A stretch of DNA of 64,000 nucleotides. It comes from Cymodocea nodosa. Its lineage: Eukaryota > Streptophyta > Magnoliopsida > Alismatales > Cymodoceaceae. The stretch spans positions 17,293,001 to 17,357,000 of the forward strand of contig CM072336.1 in the NCBI GenBank assembly GCA_036874045.1, read 5' to 3'. The notes under the pieces are model-generated. The model had not been told where the DNA came from. It worked only from the letters and a program-made list of their open reading frames with translations, and did not search any database. The position numbers and the translations under genes are program-made. Shown piece after piece: positions 12,044 to 22,690 of the stretch. Numbering within the stretch: position 1 is the stretch's first letter; every line of letters begins with the position of its first letter.

Positions 12044-13321
12044 ATTATATGGTTTAGGGGGAGTAGATGATCTATAGCTCCAAACCAATTATGATAGTAA
12101 AATTTTGGTATTACAAGAGGCACCATAAATTGGTAGAAAGTACTCACTTAGACTGAGTGAAAATTATGCCTAAAATCTTGATGCTCAAGGAGAGAAATAT
12201 GTGCAACAGTTAGAAACAAGTGTTATCAGAATAAGCAGAATCTCGTGGAGAAATTTTTTTTTTTGAAGCCAAACAGTTGATAACCAGTAAAGAATTAGTT
12301 ATGATATTCTGAAATTAACAATTGACATCAAAAATAGCATCAATGATTGAATCATGTTCTTTAAAGGAAACAAGGCTTGCACGAGCTTAATTGAATGACT
12401 ACAAATGCAGGGAAATCAGATTCATCAAAGGACAACCAAAATCTACAGTAAACAGATTACAGTCTTCAAATTATCTTCTACAAATAGAAGAACCACTTGA
12501 AACAAAGATCCAAGAGAAGATAAACGACTTGGAGTCAGAAGCAAATTGATTGAAAATCTTTTATGATATTTTTGATTAACAATTGGTATTTAGTTCAATT
12601 GGTATCATATATGACATTCATTTTGCAGAACAGGTGCAACAAATTTGTCTTCAAGGAAAAACATATAAGTAGGGGGAGAACCTACTATATGAAGAGAATT
12701 CAGAATGTTACTTCAGTACAAAATAAAAGTGTATAAAGAGAGCATGCATATAGGGGGAGAGCCTATAGCTTGCTATTATAAATTAGAGAACCTTCATACA
12801 GATAGAGGGAGAGCATGTGGCAGAAATTACAAATATTAACTACATATTTATAAATTGCTACATTAACTATTGGCATTTCACTATTTTCAGTTTTTACAGA
12901 TGATGCAATAATTACACAAAAACAAAGGAAGAAATATCACAAATTAGGAGAGCAATTACTGACTTCTCAAATGATAGAATGTCAACAACTGATATCTGAC
13001 AGGATTACAGAAATCAGAAAATTGGTATATCATCAGATACAAATTTAATGACAAAAAGGGGAGAAGAAGATTCAGCAAAAGAAAATTGTGGAACTCCTTT
13101 AATCTAATGACAAAAAGGGGGAGAAGAATATAGAAAATTACATAGAAGGTAGGGGGAGCTTTCCCAGCACACAGACAAGGCAAGAAATTAACTTCATTGT
13201 ATTTATTGTAATTCTTTGCTTTACTTAGTTTCTATGTGATTGAATGTATAACAACAATCTAGGGAGTGAAATACATGTAATTTAATGTAAAGGTTTTTGT
13301 CATTATCAAAAAGGGGAAGAT
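12044..13321 (+). other. 3' non-coding region with repeated PPT-like tracts
   Basis: No coding signal. It carries at least six G-rich purine tracts of the AGGGGGAGA kind (near 12670, 12752, 12806, 13056, 13116 and 13151), two of them in near-duplicate ATGACAAAAAGGGG contexts. The PPT proper, AAAAAGGGGAAGAT (about 13308-13321), touches the 3' LTR. Confidence 0.7.
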
Positions 13322-15113
13322 TGTTAGGACCCTAATATTTTAATAATGCAAAACCTATGTGAGGAAACATATTGTATTTCACAGTTAAGTCAGTGCAGCA
13401 TTAGATCAGAAGACAAATAGAACAAATTCCATGCAGATGAACAGATGGAGAAGTTTCTAGATAATACTGCCTTAAAGTTACAGGAAAATCAGACAGTTAC
13501 AGGTTTGAAGAGTAAGTTTAAAGCAGCAGCAATACTATCGGACAATTAGAAGAATAACTATCCGAAATTGTAAAGCCCTTCGAAGAGTTATTATATCAGA
13601 CAGTTAAGTTGATTGAATGATCGGATAGTTAAGGAGTTAACTATCCGGAAGCTTAAAGGACTTTTCGGAGAGTTACAGGTATAACTATCTGAAAGTTAAG
13701 TCATTCAATAAACGACGTGCAGAAATACAAAATGGAAGCTTAAAGGACTTGTCGGAGAGTTAGATAACTATCCGAGTTTTCTTTTCGAAGAGTTAGATAA
13801 CTATTCGAGTTTTTCGGTAAGTTACAGGCATAACTTTCGAGAACTTAAGTCATTTTATTACGCACGTGCAAAATGGAGAAGCCGGTAGTTGAAAGCTTAA
13901 AAGGAAAAATCGAAGAGTTAGAAAGATAACTATCCGAAATTTCAAGAGAGTTTCAGTGAGTTACAGTTTCACTATCCGAAACTTAAGTTAGTGATTTTCC
14001 CACGTGCAGAATTCCAAACAAATGTTCAGATGGGTTTTTCGGAGAGATAGAAAGATAACTATCCGAAATCTCAAGAGAATTTCGGTGAGTTATGGCTTAA
14101 CTATCCGAAACATAAGTTATGTTTTTATGCACGTGCAGTTTTGAAGGAACAGTTGTTAGAGGCTTAAATGAAAGTTCAGTAAGTTGCCGTAGTTAACTAT
14201 CCGAAAATCAGGAGCTCTTTCGGTAAGTTAAATGTAAGACTCCGAACACTTAACTTTACACGTGAGCAACTTAAAATCCTCACGTGACTTAAAGAACAGA
14301 ACATCAGTGATGAATCGGCAAGTTATGGATGCTTTTCGATAAGTTATTTTTATAACCATCCGAAAGCCTGAGATTTTTGAAAGGTTATTTACTAAATATC
14401 AGACAGAATGGTAACTTACCATATTTAGGTTTGATTATTTAGTAAGTACAACAGAATACATCCGTTGGAAGAAAATATGATCGTTGTATATATCAGGTAT
14501 ATATACAAGATACAGACAACGGATTTAGATAGCTTTTTACTCATATACATACAAAGATACAGTATACATTGCAAATCAATTACTGATATAGAAGAAAGCT
14601 CAAATTCAGTTCAACAAAGAATCGAATGAAAGCTGGATTTACAAGAAGATTCTTAAAGCTCTCCATATGCTGAAAGTCTGATCCAAGAAGGATCATTTGG
14701 TTCGTGGCTTCAACCTAAAAGCTACATTTAGTTGTTGGTTTGAGTTTCAACCTGAAAACTTAAGAGGTTGGTTTTCTGGAGTTTATACCTGAAAACTTCT
14801 GAGTGTTGGTTTTCTGGAGTTTATACTTGAAAACTTCTATGTGGTTGGTTCTTGCTTCGACCTGAAAGCAAGTGTATAAGTGTTGAGACACTTAGTGAAG
14901 CCTAAGTGACCCTTGGAGGTGGACTAGCCTAATTGGTGAACCAACTAAAATTCTCTTATGTTTCTTACCTTTATTTCCGCTGTGCATGATATTGTTATCT
15001 GTTTATTACTTGTGCAAACTGATTAATCAAATTAGTTAGTAAAGTGAAAAATAGGCTTTTATTCACACTGTTCTCCATTCACCCCCTTCTGGTGAAGCCT
15101 ATCGATCCTAACA
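13322..15113 (+). repeat. 3' LTR of the pol-less SIRE-like element (1792 bp)
   Basis: Partner of the LTR at 8678-10467: same TGTTAGG/CCTAACA ends, same chain of TTCGG..GAGTTA/TAACTATCCGAA inverted repeats, near-equal length. Differences are mostly transitions, as expected for methylated silent repeats. Confidence 0.9.
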
Positions 15114-16082
15114 AGAATATCAAAGAGGAATATGATGTCTCTTAATCCTTTTGTTGAGGTTGAAATCTTTGATGTATGAGGAATAGATTTTATGGGTCCA
15201 TTTCCTATCTCTAATCAATTTAATTATATATTGTTGGGGGTGGATTATGTATCTAAATGGATAGAAGCTATTCCTACAAAAACTAATGACAACAAAGTGG
15301 TAATACATTTTATAAGAACCAATATAATTGCCAGATTTGGAATACCTAAAGCTATTATCAGTGATAGAGGAACTCATTTTTGTAATAGAAGTTTTGAAGC
15401 CTTAATGAAGAAATATAGAGTAAACCACAAAATTGCAACATCATATTATCCGCAAACAATTGGACAAGTAGAAAGTGCCAACAAACAAATTAAGTTAATC
15501 TTAGAAAAAGTAGTAAATCCTACTTGAACAGATTGGGCTAATAGATTGATAGATGCACTTTAGACTTATAGAACTGCTTATAAGATAAGTTTAGGTATGT
15601 CACCTTTTAGGCTTGTATATGGAAAAAGTTATCATTTACCAGATGAAATTGAACATAAAGCTTATAGGGCATTAAAAACTCTAAACACTAATTTAAATCA
15701 AGTTGCTAAAAATAGGAAATTACAATTGATTGAATTAGAAGAATTTAGGAATGAAGCTTATTCAAAAACTATAAGAGAAAAAGAGAAAATGAAGTTCTAG
15801 CATGATAAGAAAATTATTCCAAAAACCTTTGAAATAGGACAAGAAGTATATCTTTATATGACTAGACTCCATAACCATCTAGGAAAATTAAGATCTAGAT
15901 GGGCAAGGTTTTACATAGTTTGAAATATTTATCCCTATGGAGTTATTGAGATTGAAAATCCTAAAAATCAAAATATATTTAAAGTAAATGGACAAAGACT
16001 TAGACCTATTTTGAAGATACCAAAAAGTTCTTTTGGAATTGTAGAAGCAGTAAGAGTAGAGGACTACTCAAGCTTTACTTAA
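15114..16082 (+). pseudogene. Athila copy A integrase, catalytic core and C-terminal end of pol
   Basis: Continues integrase after the nested insertion. Core blocks: GIDFMGPFP (first Asp), ISDRGTHFCN (second Asp) and GQVESANKQIK (Glu), giving the D,D,E triad. ALWAYRT-like and MSPFRLVYGK.CHLP blocks follow, typical of Athila. The tail contains the GPY/F-like module (about 15890-15960) and ends SSFT at 16082. Integrase inserts the cDNA into host DNA. All three copies end at the same tail, so this end of pol is well supported. Broken. Confidence 0.88.
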
Positions 16083-16758
16083 TAAGAAAGTTCTAAGTAT
16101 ATAACTTGAAATAATAATAATAATAATAAACTTATAAAAACAAAAATATATTATTACGATTCAATCGATAGGATCCATCGGTCTTATCGAAACATAAAAA
16201 TATAAAAAAATTCTATATATTATTTAGTAAAAACGTTGGTTTTACCGAAGCATAGTATCAGTTCGACCGATAGAAAAAAATAAAGAAAGAAAGAAAATAT
16301 TTAATTTCGGTTCAACCGAGGAATATAACGATTTGACCGAAGAATTTTTAAAATAGGGAAAAGTAAGAGCGGTTAGATCGGAAATTCTTCGGTCTTGACC
16401 GAAGAAAAATTATTATCTTAAGTATTTTTATTAGATATAACTTTACGGGAAGTCCTTTGAGTTACGCTTAACTCAACGAACTTACTCCGTTGAGTCTAAG
16501 ATTAGTTAATGAACTTACCCCCTTGAGTTAACTATAACTCAATGGAGTACGGTAGTTAAGTCCACGAACTTAGTTTGTGGAGTTAACCGTAATTCCACGG
16601 ATGATAGAGCGAAAGTTTTGTATAGGAAATGACCTGATTACCCACCTAAACTTAGGGCTTATTTATATTAAACTTAGGGTTTTGGGGCATTATTCGTAGA
16701 ATCATTTAGAACTTAGAACAGTAGAGATCAAAGCAACTTTGTTCCATTGCATAACTCC
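16083..16758 (+). repeat. Hairpin-rich spacer between pol and the 3' ORF (copy A)
   Basis: Non-coding. 16140-16400 holds inverted repeats with a CGGTT...AACCG character (for example TTCGGTCTTGACCGAAG). 16440-16605 holds three of the GAGTTA class: TTGAGTTA-CGCT-TAACTCAA near 16458, TTGAGTTAACTATAACTCAA near 16523, and TGTGGAGTTAACCGTAATTCCACG near 16576. The same order recurs in copies B and C. Confidence 0.75.
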
Positions 16759-19007
16759 ATGATGAGGAAGATGACACCTAAGTTCTAGGAAAAGGCAGTA
16801 GACACTTCAGAATTTCTTAAAGACTCAGAGGAATGGCACACGAGGCAAAAAATCAGAAATACAACGAGAGAAAAAGAACTACAAAAGGTAGAATCTGAAC
16901 TTTTCAACTGGAGAAGAGTTTTAGTAGATTTGGGTATACAAATACCTTAAATAATGGAAACAAGAATAAAGGTTGCTATAGAAATTGCTGTAAGCAAAGA
17001 GAGAAAAATCAGGCCAAACAACGAAGTTGCCCTAGAATTAATCCAACGTAAGTCTCGGCTTTGGTTCAAAAGATGAATAGGTAGACGAGCTCGATGGGCG
17101 ATCTGGGAGCAAGAAAGGAAAGAAAATGAAGAAGAGGCAACTGAAGAACAAGAGAAGCCGACTGTTAAAAGACCTATTCCTGAGGAACAACAGCTAGGAC
17201 CTTCAAATCCACCTCCTAAACCATTAGAAAGGGTGGTAGTTATGGGGCCTTCAAACGAATAAGAATTAAGAGAATTTGAAGAACTAGTTCGAGTTGGGAA
17301 AAACCAAGGAGAATCAAAAGATTTGGCAGTGGCTAAAGCACACCTAGTGTTTGATGCACTTTACAAAAAGAGGGCTGCAGAAAACTTGAAAGCCCAATAT
17401 AAAATCAAAGTAGAACAGCATCAAGAAGCTACTACCAGACCTATTGCAAAAGGAGATGAAGCTGGTCCTTCGAGGCCAGTAATTATTGAAAGAGTTAAAC
17501 AAGAAGAGCTAGAACCTATAGCTCAAAGGCGTGTAGAGCCTATTTTTTGTGAATTTAATTTCAGACGATGAAGAGGAAGACCAGACACAATTAATTAGAA
17601 AAAGGAAACAAAAAGAGATAGTGTCTGAATATTAAGAGGAGATTAAATCTGAAAGACAAATGTCAATAGGGCCTGTAGAGCCAATTGTTGTAAACCTGCT
17701 ATCCGATTCTAAGGAGGAGCAGGAGAAGCAACAAAAGCAAAGAGAAGAAGAAAAATAGGTTGAAACTAGTCTATAGCCTGCACAAATAGAATAAACAAAA
17801 ATTAGGGCAGAAACTGATTTGCCCGGAACTCCATCTCAATCTGCCATGGAATCAAAAAGAACAGTGACAATGTAGATTGGTAGTCAGGAGGAAGAAGAAG
17901 AAAAAAAAAAATGAACAAGAAACTAAACAAGTATATATGGAAAGAGAGGACTCAACAAATTCCACTAAAGAGTAAAGAACTCTTCAGGAAATTTTGAATA
18001 GTATTCAAGATAGAGTAGAGAGTTTTGCCGACTCATTACCATAGACAAAAGTAGAAGCAAAAATGTCGAAATCTGTGGAGCATTTTCAGTAAGTACAATT
18101 ACAGCATTTGGAAGAGGAAGTTCAAGAACAAACCCCTCAAGAGCAACAAATGCATATTCCTGATCCTTTTGAAGCAACAATTTTAAATGAAGTATATTTT
18201 TGGAGTCAGGAAGTTTATGACAAATACCAAGAGATTAGGGGTTATAATATCATTTACAATAGACCAGTAAATTAGGACGAAATGCAAGAAATCAAAGAAT
18301 TATTTGAATTCCAATGTCTACTGAAGTTTATTTCTCAAGAAAGAGGGCATGCAATATATGAGAATCTAGTGTCCTGCTTTTATGCAAACTTAAGAGAAGG
18401 AAGAGGATTAATTTCCAACGTGGAGGAAGTTGATGTACAGATAACACTAAAGCTTCTCCACAACATTTTAGGGTTGAAAAATGAAGGGAAAGAAATTTTG
18501 GAAAGCACAACTGTCGTTGAGTGGACAGAACAGGAAATCAAGGATTGTTTAGCTATCAATCCTGGTGTGTCGTTATTAAATAGACTAAAGCAGTTAAATG
18601 GTACAGCACACATCATAGCAAACATTCTAATTAAGAATGTCTACAAACGACAATGCCATGATATAGAACTGAGTCAATTTATCAAGTGGGCCACATATGT
18701 AGTTGTAAATAGAATTCAAATAAATTGGTCTGCAGTTTTTATCTCCAAGCTGAGAACAATGAAGAAGAAATTGTTTTATGGAAATCTAATTCCACTACTG
18801 ATGGTGGACTGTATCGATTTCACTAAATGGGCATCCAAAAGGATCAGATCAAGAACCATTTCAGTGAAAGAGTATAGAAATTATGTAGCTGCAGAGATTG
18901 CTGAACCTTCTAGAGGAATTATAGGAGTTGTAGAAAGGATTAACCAATTAGAGCAACAAGTAGAAAAGCTCCAAAAGGAAGTAGATGAACTTAGGAGAAG
19001 AGACTAA
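16759..19007 (+). pseudogene. Long 3' ORF with plant-transposon-protein-like domain (copy A)
   Basis: About 740 codons in the family. It starts at ATG ATG AGG AAG ATG ACA CCT after the hairpin spacer. Parts: an N-terminal EEWHTR..KIRNTTREKELQKVE segment; a long acidic, glutamine- and glutamate-rich middle with PSRP and VKQEE repeats; then a folded domain (18282-18900) with MQEIKELFEFQ, ERGHAIYENLV, LISNVEEVDVQITLKLLHNILGL and WATYVVVNRIQINW cut into recognisable blocks; and a C-terminal coiled coil (RINQLEQQVEKLQKEVDELR). The folded domain resembles the 'putative plant transposon protein' family (PF20167). In Athila this is the place of the env-like ORF. No signal peptide or clear membrane span is visible. 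Broken, with roughly ten breaks. Confidence 0.65.
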
Positions 19008-19982
19008 ATTGTATTATTCGTCTACTTGTATATATTTGTATGAAAAATATCTGATTTAGTTGTAATGTAAATTATTCATATTAATGAATATATGTTTTTC
19101 AGATATATTTTTCATTCGTGTTTGAGAATGATGAAATGGATGAACTATATTGAATATTATATAATTTGTGGAACATTATGCAAGATTGTTTAAAAGATTT
19201 ACAATTTGCTGAATGACAGGATTAAATGAAAGATAATTGATTAATGCTTGAAAATATCTACATGCTACAAAGTAAAATATAAATTCTGCATAACATGAAA
19301 TGAACTACAAGTTAAATATTTATATAATGTTCAGATTTAAATGAGTTTTAATTAGAATGTTGCATTAATGACATGTATTTAACTTTATTTAAGTTGGAAA
19401 AATGTAGGAGAGTAGAAAAGTATTTACGAGGAGTAAACTTAAAGGTTGCTAAGTGTTAATTCAACGAAGTAAGTTCGTTGAGTTAACCTTAACTCCACAA
19501 GGTCAGTAATATAATATAAGGTCACTCCATTGAGTTATCTATAACTCAACGAAGTTAGTCCATGGAGTTAGCAATAGTAACTGAAGCTATTTCATTGAGT
19601 TATCTGTAACTCAACGAGGTTAGTTTGTGGATTAAGCTAAACAGTTATTCTTTTAGCCATGAACGAAACTTCGTGGGTTTAGCGGTTACTGAAATTTAAA
19701 ATTAAAAGTGGCACATGTACCTAGAAAAATAGGAACCACACTACACGTCGCAAGACACGTTCTTGCAACAAGATTTATTTACTTTTTGGACATTCATTAT
19801 AAATATAGAATAGAATGTTATTTACTAGTTACCAACATTTTTGAGAGAAAAGAAAATTCATTAGGAAACTGGAAGGAGAAGCAGCTAATTCAACTTCATC
19901 CGTCAACAACTATTTTCTGAATAGAAAGCTTCAGACTGGTATGTAATTAATCTTCTACTATTTTACTAGATGTTAAGAGTTT
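19008..19982 (+). repeat. Spacer with GAGTTA hairpin cluster between 3' ORF and capsid (copy A)
   Basis: Non-coding. A hairpin cluster at about 19450-19680 includes CAACGAAGTAAGTTCGTTG, TTGAGTTATCTATAACTCAA and TTGAGTTATCTGTAACTCAA. The rest is AT-rich with nothing recognisable. Confidence 0.7.
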
Positions 19983-21332
19983 ATGAACACATGGACTCGT
20001 TCTCCGAGCACTAAACGATTAGTAAAAACACCTACCCAGGAGTATTCAACATAGAGGCGTACTAAAACATTTTCTGAATTGGACTTTAACGAAATCCTTA
20101 GGAGTGTAGCTAACCTTTCTTTAAAAGAAAACGAAGATATGGTTGCTCTAGTAGAAAAATCATTAGGGGAAATTCTATATCCTGAATTAATTGATGAACC
20201 TTCGTGTATTCGATTGCCAAACTTTGAGGGAAATAGGTTTGAACTTAAATCTAATTATATTAGTCAATTGCCACATTTTCATGCATTAGAAAGAGAGGAT
20301 GCCTATTATTTCCTTAGAGAATTTAACGAAGTTTGTCAAATGATGAAAATGTCGAATATGAGTATAGATGCTATTAAACTTAGATATATTCCTTTTGCTT
20401 TAAAAGACACAGTTAAGAGATGGTTATATACTTTGTCGCCTGATTCAATTTCTACATGGATTAAATTTTGCTCTGTTTTTCTCGAAAAATATTATCCAAC
20501 ACATCAAACGATTAAAAAGAAAAGGGAAATATTAATGTGTAGCCAAAAACAGGGAGAATCATTTTGGAAATATTTTGAAAGATTTAAAGTTTTACTGACT
20601 CAATATCTACATCATGCAATGAGTAAAGCACAATTGATAGGTATAATTTATGAAGGCATAAATGTTTCAACGAAATCTTTATTAGAATCTACTTGTCAGA
20701 ATGGATTTTTAAAATTGTGTAGTGAAGAAGCATGGACATACTTAGAAAACTTTACAAAAAGAACTGCATAGTAGGAGAACTTAGTTAAAGCTATTGCAGA
20801 TAAAAGAATATTACCAAGGGAAATGTATAAAATAGATTCAAGCACTATGCTTGAAGTGAAATTAACTGAATTAACAAAGAAAATAGAAGAGTTATCATTA
20901 AATCAAAAACTAGCAGAAAAGAATGCAAACATTAATGATTTAGATATTATTTATGCTAGAAACTAGAAATATAACTTTGGAAATTCGTATAACCCTAATT
21001 GGAGAAATCACCTGAATTTATCTTGGAGAAACAACAATTTCCATGGAGGAGAAAATATAAATGACAAGAATATAAGTTATGAAGCATTAATTGAACAAGG
21101 ATCTAGAATAGAGAAATTAGGAAAGATAATTCAACAATTAAACAATCGTCTAGATTTTGTATTTGGAAATGCTACAATTCAAAATCAAAATATAAATAGA
21201 AATATACCCCCTAGACAAAAAGAATCAATAGAAGTTAGGCCTACTAGAAGATTGCCAATGCAAGCAGTACCTAACCCTATTAATAGAACTATTAATAAAA
21301 TTGATACCTCCTCTAAGATGGTAGCTGAATGA
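19983..21332 (+). pseudogene. Gag capsid ORF located downstream of pol (copy A)
   Basis: Retrotransposon gag capsid in Athila style: IRLPNFEG..FELKSNYISQLP, FHALEREDAYYFLREFNEVCQ, LRYIPFALKDTVKRWLY.LSPDSISTW, FLEKYYPTHQTIKKKREI, ESFWKYFERFK and a C-terminal helical repeat. After it comes the NSYNPNWRNH/SWRNNN block that in ordinary Athila Gag follows the zinc knuckle; here no knuckle lies between them. Capsid would assemble the particle shell. The position, between the long 3' ORF and the F-box ORF, is not the normal one (5' of pol). The same position is seen in copies B and C. Broken, with a few breaks. Confidence 0.85.
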
Positions 21333-21552
21333 AACAATGTAACTGAAGTAACTATGTATAATATAGTAAGTAGAAAAATATAAAAAGGAAAAAAATGTAA
21401 GTTTACTTATAGTTAATAGTATCGTAGAGTTATTACTTAACTCAACGAACTTAATACGTTGAGTTATGACCTAACTCCACAAGAGTGTGAAGTAGTTATG
21501 TTAATTTTTATCTCTACTAAATTTTTATTTATGTTATACAGAATCACATCAG
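21333..21552 (+). promoter_or_regulatory. Hairpin spacer and possible splice acceptor before the F-box ORF (copy A)
   Basis: 21415-21485 carries linked inverted repeats (TAACTCAACGAACTTAATAC, then GTTGAGTTA). About 15 bases before the F-box ATG is a U-rich run ending in ATACAG, a plausible 3' splice site. Copy C has an even better one, GTGTGTTTTACAG. Splicing here would give a short mRNA for the F-box ORF; that is inference. Confidence 0.4.
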
Positions 21553-22690
21553 ATGGAATTCTTAAAATTACCATTGGACGCACAAAGGGAAGTACTGAGT
21601 AACTTGTCAGCTAAAGATCTTTGCAAATTATGTTGTGTATCAAAGGATATTAAAGACTATGTTAGAGAAAAATACTTTCATGGACTACAAGCTGCAAAAA
21701 TGACTAAGATTAGATATGGATTTTTATGGAAGTCATTTAATCGTAGTTCCATCAGCTATGAATATCTAAATATGGATGAAACTACTGGAATTCCACCCAA
21801 TAAATTAGAAGGAATAGATCATATTATAGGAATGGATGAAGGATTAATTATATACAGAACCATACCATGGTATGCAATTCTGTTACCTAATATTTTGATT
21901 AGAAATCCTCTCACAAGAGAAGAATGGAATATAGGAAGGCCTAATAGATATGAAGTACCAACTAAAAATTGAGGGTCAGCTTTAATATTTTCTAATAAAA
22001 ATTCAACTATTCCTGAAAAATTATATTATTGGAGACCTACTGGAAATTGGGATGAAGATTTATGCTTAAGTGTATATAATTTTCTAAATAGATCTTGGAC
22101 TGAAAACACTATGATATATCTAGGACAGAAATCATTAATTAAAAACATACATGTCATACTTGATGGATATATATATTTAGTCACAGATATATCAGTTGCA
22201 TTTAGATCTGATTTATACATAGTAAGCATAGATAGTTATGATAATGACTATATAAAAATTTTGCCTATACCAAGTGATATAGCTAAACCACCATCTGCAA
22301 AATATGATAAAATTCAATTAGGAATGTGGTATAATGAATATGATGATCCTACTCTATGTCTAATAAGATGGTGGGATGAATTGAAGAAATTTCAAATATG
22401 GATTATAAAAGACCTAAATGAATGGAAGTAGGAAGAGGAATATATTAAAATAGATGTAGAAATAGAAACATACACTATCTTGGAATAGAAGAGGATCTCT
22501 TTCTGCATTTCATTTCATTAATGGAAATACACTTATATTTAGTATTGATAACATACTACAAATTTACAAATTAAAAAGGAAAATAGACTGCATTGAAACA
22601 AAATTGATAGCAAGAAGAATTATGCCAAAAAAGTTTGTTTGGACTAACACATTTATTTCATTTATTACTACTCTTCAGTCATGTTCTTAA
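21553..22690 (+). pseudogene. Captured F-box/FBA gene inside the Athila element (copy A)
   Basis: The N-terminus reads as an F-box: LPLDAQREVLSNLSAKDLCKL followed by CCVSK.IK, the Skp1-binding helix pattern. After it come blocks of an F-box-associated (FBA-type) domain: a D.GLIIY strand, an IRNPLTREEWNI block (the N-P-T-x-E-W signature), VYNFLNRSWTEN (the 'YS...W' strand), LDGYIYLV (the 'LDGxxYW' strand), DLYIVSIDSYD, ILPIPSDIAKP and KFQIWIIKDLNEW. Such proteins are substrate receptors of SCF ubiquitin ligases. Length about 380 residues, normal for the family. It lies between capsid and the 3' PPT, with relatives at the same place in copies B and C, so it travelled with the element. Broken, with a few breaks. 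Confidence 0.8.

Larger units (their letters stand above)
8678..15113 (+). mobile_element. Pol-less SIRE-like element (TR-GAG type), 6436 bp, TSD AGAAT
   Basis: A structurally complete LTR unit: 5' LTR 8678-10467, PBS, gag, purine-tract-rich 3' region, 3' LTR 13322-15113, and perfect 5-bp TSDs AGAAT (8673-8677 and 15114-15118) inside Athila integrase. The internal region is only about 2.85 kb and holds gag but no protease, RT, RNase H or integrase. This fits the non-autonomous class called TR-GAG, which would rely on a pol supplied by a full SIRE-like relative. Over the first ~195 bases the two LTRs differ at about 11 sites, all transitions by eye. That suggests a roughly 2-My-old insertion under common plant rates. 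Its gag is broken, with a few breaks. Confidence 0.85.

Noticed and set aside
20079-21332. Downstream capsid as the start of a separate, later-inserted element
   Set aside because: The same capsid with the same spacers is found at the same place in three copies, with no LTR, PBS or duplication at its borders.
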